Origin: Anaerolineae bacterium
GTDB lineage: Bacteria; Chloroflexota; Anaerolineae; 4572-78; J111
Reading direction: 5' to 3'
Assembly: GCA_023151115.1 (NCBI GenBank)
Contig: JAKLJP010000034.1
Coordinates: 19,350-83,349 of the forward strand
DNA length: 64,000 bases
The notes beneath the pieces are model-generated. The model saw nothing but the letters and a program-made list of their open reading frames with translations, was not told the DNA's origin and did not search any database. The position numbers were made by a program, and so were the translations under genes. How positions within the stretch are numbered: position 1 is the first letter of the stretch; the number at the start of each line of letters is the position of its first letter. Below are positions 59,847 to 64,000 of this stretch, one piece after another.

Positions 59847-60556
59847 TGAAGGGGATGATTTTAGCGGCCGGTGAGGGGCGACGACTGCGCCCCCTCACCG
59901 ACCATACCCCCAAACCCATGCTGCCTGTGGCCGGCCGACCGCTTCTGGAACATACCCTCCTCTATCTGCGAGATAATGGCATCACCGAATTGGCCATCAA
60001 CCTGTATCACCTGCCCCAAGTGGTAATAGATTATTTTGGCGATGGCAGCCGCTTTGGAGTTCATCTGCACTACTCAGTTGAAGAACAGTTGCTGGGTTCG
60101 GCGGGTGGCGTTAAGCGACTGCAAGCTTTTTTTGATGATACTTTTGTGGTTTTCTACGGCGATCTTTTAACCTGGACCAATCTGCGGCCTATGATTGACC
60201 TGCATCGCCGCGCCGGGGTTTTAGCCACAATGGGTCTTTACCATGTACCTGATCCCTGGAATCGGGGGATTGTGCAGCTGGATGAAGCCCAAAATATCGT
60301 GCGCTTTGTCGAAAAGCCGTCCCGCGACCAGGTTTTTTCTAATCTGGCCAACGCCGGCATTTATGTGCTTGAACCAGAAGTACTGGATCGGATTCCGGCG
60401 GGTATGGGGTATGATTTTGGTCATGATGTTTTCCCCGGCCTGTTGCGTGATAATCTTCAGGTAGTAGGATACGTTATTGAAGATTTATTGATTGATATCG
60501 GTCTGCCGGAGAAATACGAAGAAGCCAACCAAATTGTCGCCAGCATGACCCCTTAA
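59846..60556 (+). CDS. Sugar-1-phosphate nucleotidyltransferase (HddC-like candidate)
   Basis: 236 residues from ATG 59846, which overlaps the previous stop as TAATG. MILAAGEGRRLRPLTDHTPK and PMLPVAGRPLL form the nucleotidyltransferase signature. LLGSAGGVKRL, VVFYGDLLTW and FVEKPSRDQVFSNLANAGIY are later motifs. The GmhA- and GmhB-like genes directly downstream suggest it makes GDP-D-glycero-D-manno-heptose, but mannose-1-phosphate or glucose-1-phosphate specificity is possible. Confidence 0.88.
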   Translation: MKGMILAAGEGRRLRPLTDHTPKPMLPVAGRPLLEHTLLYLRDNGITELAINLYHLPQVVIDYFGDGSRFGVHLHYSVEEQLLGSAGGVKRLQAFFDDTFVVFYGDLLTWTNLRPMIDLHRRAGVLATMGLYHVPDPWNRGIVQLDEAQNIVRFVEKPSRDQVFSNLANAGIYVLEPEVLDRIPAGMGYDFGHDVFPGLLRDNLQVVGYVIEDLLIDIGLPEKYEEANQIVASMTP

Positions 60557-60570
60557 TTTAGAAGGAAAAA

Positions 60571-61149
60571 ATGCAATCTACTATCCACCATATCCAAACA
60601 TATTTCAATCAGTTGCAAGAAATGGTTGCCAACTTCCCGGCCGATTTGATTGAGCAAGTTATTGACCTATTATTGCAAAGCGCTCGCCAGGGCAAAAAAG
60701 TTTTTATCTTTGGCAATGGCGGCAGCGCTTCGACTGCTTCTCATTTTGCCTGCGATCTGGCCAAGAATACTCAGGTTCCTGGCGCGCCCCAGTTTCGGGT
60801 GATTGGTTTAGCCGATAATATGGCCTTGATGACGGCTTGGGCCAATGACACTTCGTACAACAATGTTTTTGCTGCTCAACTGGGTCCGCTGGTCGAAGCA
60901 GGTGATGTCGTCATTGGCATCAGTTGCAGCGGTAATTCGGGTAACGTTTTGAGGGCGATGGAACTGGCTCGTCAGCGTGGTGCAACCACTATTGGCTTTA
61001 CCGGCGACGATGGCGGCCACTTGAAGACAATTGTAGATGTGTGCCTCCTGGTTCCCAGCCCGCGCATCGAGCAGCAAGAAGACGCCCACTTGATTCTGGA
61101 ACACTGTATCTGCGCTGCACTGCGCGCCAAACTGCTTCATCAAGTTTAA
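60571..61149 (+). CDS. gmhA: Sedoheptulose-7-phosphate isomerase-like SIS protein
   Basis: 192 residues. SIS-domain isomerase with FGNGGSASTASHFACDLAKN, ISCSGNSGNVLRAMELARQR and a C-terminal EDAHLILEHCIC. These are GmhA features (phosphosugar-binding Ser loop and metal ligands). It converts sedoheptulose 7-phosphate into D-glycero-D-manno-heptose 7-phosphate. It is 14 nt after the nucleotidyltransferase and 21 nt before the GmhB-like gene. Confidence 0.9.
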   Translation: MQSTIHHIQTYFNQLQEMVANFPADLIEQVIDLLLQSARQGKKVFIFGNGGSASTASHFACDLAKNTQVPGAPQFRVIGLADNMALMTAWANDTSYNNVFAAQLGPLVEAGDVVIGISCSGNSGNVLRAMELARQRGATTIGFTGDDGGHLKTIVDVCLLVPSPRIEQQEDAHLILEHCICAALRAKLLHQV

Positions 61150-61170
61150 TCACCGTTAAGAGGCATTACG

Positions 61171-61788
61171 ATGCGAGCCATATTCCTTGATCGCGATGGA
61201 GTTATCTGCCAAAACCGAACCGATCATATCAAAAACTGGAATGAATTTGAGTTTTTGCCGGGCGTCAAAGAGAGTCTGGCCGCGTTGAGCCGATTAGGGC
61301 TGCCGATTATCCTGGTTACCAATCAAGCAGCCATAGGTCGAGGATTGTTAACAACCGAAACCCTCGAGGATATACATGAGCGGATGGTTGCCGAAATCGC
61401 CGCCCATGGCGGGCGTATTGATCGTATTTTCTACTGTCCTCATCTCCCACGAGAGAACTGTCATTGTCGCAAGCCGGAGCCGGGCATGCTATTGCAAGCG
61501 GCTCAAGAAATGGACCTCGATTTAGCCGGCTCCTACTTAGTGGGCGACGCGGCCTCTGATGTTCAGGCCGGCCAGCGGGTGGGGTGTCACACTATTTTGG
61601 TGTTGACCGGCCGGGGCCGCGAACAGCTTATCCCGGCGCTTCATTCGAGCGGCGGTCACTCTTTGACCATTAGCCAAGATTTGGAAGAGGCGGCCGCTTA
61701 TATCCTGGCCACGGAAGGGGCTATTGAAAAAATCCAGCCAGTTGATCCCCTTCAGTATCACCCACCTTTGCTAAACGTGCGTCTTTAA
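61171..61788 (+). CDS. gmhB: D-glycero-manno-heptose-1,7-bisphosphate 7-phosphatase-like HAD enzyme
   Basis: 205 residues. HAD motif 1 FLDRDGVIC (Asp7, Asp9), motif 2 LVTNQAAIGRG, the Cys-rich zinc loop CPHLPRENCHCRKP typical of GmhB, and motif 4 LVGDAASDVQAG. It removes the 7-phosphate of heptose 1,7-bisphosphate. Histidinol phosphatase has the same architecture, but the neighbours favour the heptose route. The C-terminus (about 170-205) extends slightly past the usual end. Confidence 0.9.
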   Translation: MRAIFLDRDGVICQNRTDHIKNWNEFEFLPGVKESLAALSRLGLPIILVTNQAAIGRGLLTTETLEDIHERMVAEIAAHGGRIDRIFYCPHLPRENCHCRKPEPGMLLQAAQEMDLDLAGSYLVGDAASDVQAGQRVGCHTILVLTGRGREQLIPALHSSGGHSLTISQDLEEAAAYILATEGAIEKIQPVDPLQYHPPLLNVRL

Positions 61789-61815
61789 GGCCAGTTTTTA
61801 AGGATTTACCCCGCT

Positions 61816-62571
61816 ATGATGGAACAATTACGCTATTATCTGGCCGGACAGGCCTCTAGTTGGCCCCGGTACATCTGGGAACAATTGATTTTGGGTTTAT
61901 GTAGTTGGGTCCCAACAATCGTTGGCATTGGCTTGCGTGGCCTGGCCTACCGGCTGATTATGAAACTTAACGGTTTGCCGGCCATTGAAGCCGGGGTGCG
62001 GATTGCTCATGCGAATGGGGTCAGGCTGGGTAAGGGCGTCTACCTAGATCAGGGGGTTTATCTGCACGCCCTGCCGGGTGGTATTTCGATTGGCGATAAT
62101 ACCTTTGTGATGCACCACACCATGCTGCATGTTTTTAACTTTCGTAATTTGCCCCAGGCCGGAATTACCATCGGTGACAACTGTTTCTTGGGCGAATTCA
62201 ATGTGGTGCGTGGACAGGGTGGGGTGCGTATTGGCAATGGTGTGTATACCGGGCCAATGGTACAAATTGTGGCCGTGAACCACGTTTATCAGGATCCGCA
62301 CCGGCCTATCCGGGAACAGGGCATTACCGCGCGGGGCATTATTATTGAAGACGATGTTTGGATTGGCGCAGGCGCGACCGTAGTAGATGGGGTTACTATT
62401 GGCAAAGGGAGTATCATTGGCGCAGGTGCGGTTGTTACCGGCGATATTCCCCCGTACAGTATTGCCGTTGGTACGCCGGCTAAACCTATCAGAGATCGGC
62501 GTCAACTTACCAATAGTAACCACCGCGAGACCGAGGTGTTTTTTGGAGCACTGGAGCAGTTTCGCTCGTAA
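61816..62571 (+). CDS. Left-handed beta-helix (hexapeptide) acyltransferase
   Basis: 251 residues. A hydrophobic N-terminal region (to about 55) precedes hexapeptide repeats: [48 protein letters not shown] and [20 protein letters not shown] followed by [20 protein letters not shown]. The NHVYQD.HRPI segment is typical of WbbJ/maltose-O-acetyltransferase-type enzymes that acetylate glycans. It is part of the polysaccharide operon, 27 nt after gmhB. Confidence 0.9.
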   Translation: MMEQLRYYLAGQASSWPRYIWEQLILGLCSWVPTIVGIGLRGLAYRLIMKLNGLPAIEAGVRIAHANGVRLGKGVYLDQGVYLHALPGGISIGDNTFVMHHTMLHVFNFRNLPQAGITIGDNCFLGEFNVVRGQGGVRIGNGVYTGPMVQIVAVNHVYQDPHRPIREQGITARGIIIEDDVWIGAGATVVDGVTIGKGSIIGAGAVVTGDIPPYSIAVGTPAKPIRDRRQLTNSNHRETEVFFGALEQFRS

Positions 62572-62708
62572 CAATTCATTTCTGTTAGTTCCCAAACAAA
62601 GCACTATTAAAAATCCTGTGTTCTTCAAACTCAATTCAAACCTGACTATGTTACTATTTTTCGTAATAAGCCGGTTATTATTGTCATTTGTATTAGGAGA
62701 TTTAAGTA

Positions 62709-63929
62709 GTGAATACCTTATCCGTGGTCATCCCTGCCCTGAATGAAGAAGATGGCATTGCCGATATCATTGAGCGTGTGTTAGCGGTTAGACAGCCGCT
62801 GGCCGAAGCCGGTGTTGGCGAGTTGGAACTTATTATTGTTGATGATGGCTCCCAAGATCGCACTCCTGAAATTGTAGCCAGTTATCCCGAAGTTGTTTTG
62901 GTGAGGCACCCGGTTAACCAGGGTTACGGGGCCGCCATCAAAACGGGTTTTCGGCAAGCCAAAGGCAACCTACTGGCGTTTCTCGACGCCGATGGCACTT
63001 ATCCGCCCGAATCTTATCCCAGTCTATGCCGGCCTATTGTCGAAGGCCGGGCCGATGTGGTGGTGGGTTCGCGCATGGCCGGCGCTGATAGCGAGATGCC
63101 GTTGGTGCGGCGGATTGGCAATACTATTTTTGCCGCGTTGGTCAGTGTGATCAGCAACCGCCATGTGACCGATAGCGCCAGTGGTCAGCGCGTTCTCCGC
63201 CGCGAAGCTTTGGCCAAACTCTATCCCTTGCCTGATGGTTTAAATTTTACTCCGGTGATGAGCACACGGGCCATGTATGAAGATTTGAACATTGTTGAAG
63301 TACCGATCACCTATTCAGAGCGGGTGGGTCGTTCAAAGTTGAGCGTGGTTCGGGATGGTACAAGGTTCCTCAACACAATCTTAATGACGGCGTTAACCTA
63401 CAACCCCGCCCGTATTTTTGGCTTAGTGGGCGTCAGCCTGGTTGGGCTGGGCGCTTTATCAACCTTGTGGCGCACTCTCAGCCGCAGTAAAGCTAAACGA
63501 GAAGATTCGCAACTGGTTTCCTGGTTCGTTGGCCTGGTGTTAGGTTCGGCAGGGGTCAATATTTTCTCTATTGGCGCGGTTTTTAACTACCTGGTTTCGC
63601 TGTTCCATAAGCGCCCTATTCGCCAGGGTGTGTTTGGCAAACCGCTGTTTAACAAGCCGCTGGAAAAGCACTTTGGCTGGTTTGGCCTGGGTTCGATGTT
63701 GCTGGGGGGACTCATTTACAGCCTGTCGGTCTGGCGGCGCTGGGACCGCTCCAAGCGCAAACCAGAAGTTGCTCCCTGGTTTGCCCCGGCCTCTAGCACC
63801 ATTCTGGTATTGACCGGTCTGCAACTGATTACCTCCTGGCTGCTAACCCTGGTTTTATCAGAGTTGACCAAACGTGACGCTAAAGCTCAACAAGATTTGG
63901 GTAAATTCAGCCCCAACGGTAAGCACTAA
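62709..63929 (+). CDS. GT2-family glycosyltransferase with C-terminal membrane segments
   Basis: 406 residues from GTG 62709 (TTAGGAG site). GT-A domain: SVVIPALNEEDGIADII, LELIIVDDGSQDRTPEIV, NQGYGAAIKTGFRQAKGN and FLDADGTYPPE (metal-binding DxD). This resembles dolichyl/polyprenyl-phosphate mannose synthases and DPM-like enzymes. Four to five hydrophobic helices follow (about 235-385). It likely makes a lipid-linked sugar donor or extends the glycan. The cluster continues off the right edge. Confidence 0.9.
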   Translation: MNTLSVVIPALNEEDGIADIIERVLAVRQPLAEAGVGELELIIVDDGSQDRTPEIVASYPEVVLVRHPVNQGYGAAIKTGFRQAKGNLLAFLDADGTYPPESYPSLCRPIVEGRADVVVGSRMAGADSEMPLVRRIGNTIFAALVSVISNRHVTDSASGQRVLRREALAKLYPLPDGLNFTPVMSTRAMYEDLNIVEVPITYSERVGRSKLSVVRDGTRFLNTILMTALTYNPARIFGLVGVSLVGLGALSTLWRTLSRSKAKREDSQLVSWFVGLVLGSAGVNIFSIGAVFNYLVSLFHKRPIRQGVFGKPLFNKPLEKHFGWFGLGSMLLGGLIYSLSVWRRWDRSKRKPEVAPWFAPASSTILVLTGLQLITSWLLTLVLSELTKRDAKAQQDLGKFSPNGKH

Positions 63930-64000
63930 GTACAGCTTTGCCTTAGTTCGTGACGAAATCAAGGCGAGTAGATACCTCCACAGAAGTCATATCATTCCGA

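Overview
The window is a bacterial chromosome segment that looks like Chloroflexota, probably an Anaerolineae-type lineage. This is inferred from gene families I associate with that phylum: DUF1670, HEAT-repeat and LysM/TolB proteins, many lipoproteins with multiple repeats, and NarL-type signalling. It also fits the unusual density of iterated-word inverted repeats between operons. Base composition is moderately GC-rich throughout, apart from a few A+T-rich islands near 45.3-46.0 kb and 58.0-58.4 kb. I found no rRNA, tRNA or CRISPR array. One tmRNA gene is clear.

Layout. 1-3 kb: phosphate uptake (pstS-pstC-pstA on the minus strand, pstB divergent). 3-12 kb: small genes, a bacterial Pth2, a membrane cytochrome c, an ECF sigma/anti-sigma pair with a recognisable autoregulatory promoter, thyX, a degraded transposase, a LysM/TolB protein, an MBL-fold hydrolase and a GT4 glycosyltransferase. 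12-18 kb: stress-type small proteins (DUF3309, CsbD), an ABC-2 exporter, galM and a lone degenerate receiver domain. 18-24 kb: an Hsp70-like/DUF1257/DUF2997 module, an FAD oxidoreductase, a SemiSWEET-like protein and a lipoprotein cytochrome c. 24-32 kb: clpS-clpA, an inositol-phosphatase-family enzyme and a six-repeat lipoprotein.

32-51 kb is the most coherent block. It has two TIM-barrel isomerase/epimerases, a Gfo/Idh/MocA dehydrogenase, a NarX/NarL-type two-component system, a complete tripartite tricarboxylate transporter (TctCBA), an orphan ABC-type binding protein, a GntR/FCD repressor, a GlcD-like FAD oxidase with a two-cluster Fe-S partner, a UPF0261/Tm-1-like protein and a creatininase-family hydrolase. 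Two nearly identical promoter-operator elements, one before the kinase and one before the GntR gene, suggest a single regulon. The enzyme families resemble the dehydrogenase/creatininase-type hydrolase/epimerase set of the Thermotoga inositol route, so a cyclic polyol or sugar-acid substrate is a reasonable guess.

51-58 kb holds acpP, mobA, a sensor kinase, a WecA/MraY-type transferase, a tyrosine recombinase homologue lacking its catalytic residues, tmRNA, and two decayed genes (amine oxidase, DUF1670). 58.3-64 kb begins an exopolysaccharide cluster: initiating sugar transferase, nucleotidyltransferase, GmhA- and GmhB-like enzymes (a partial GDP-heptose set), a hexapeptide acyltransferase and a GT2 glycosyltransferase.

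Almost every operon boundary carries a different hairpin-forming repeat. The most unusual non-coding features are an array of hairpins with unrelated stems but constant loops near 48.2-48.4 kb, a dispersed leader repeat that ends in a Shine-Dalgarno sequence (four copies), and a pair of ECF promoters with identical spacing.
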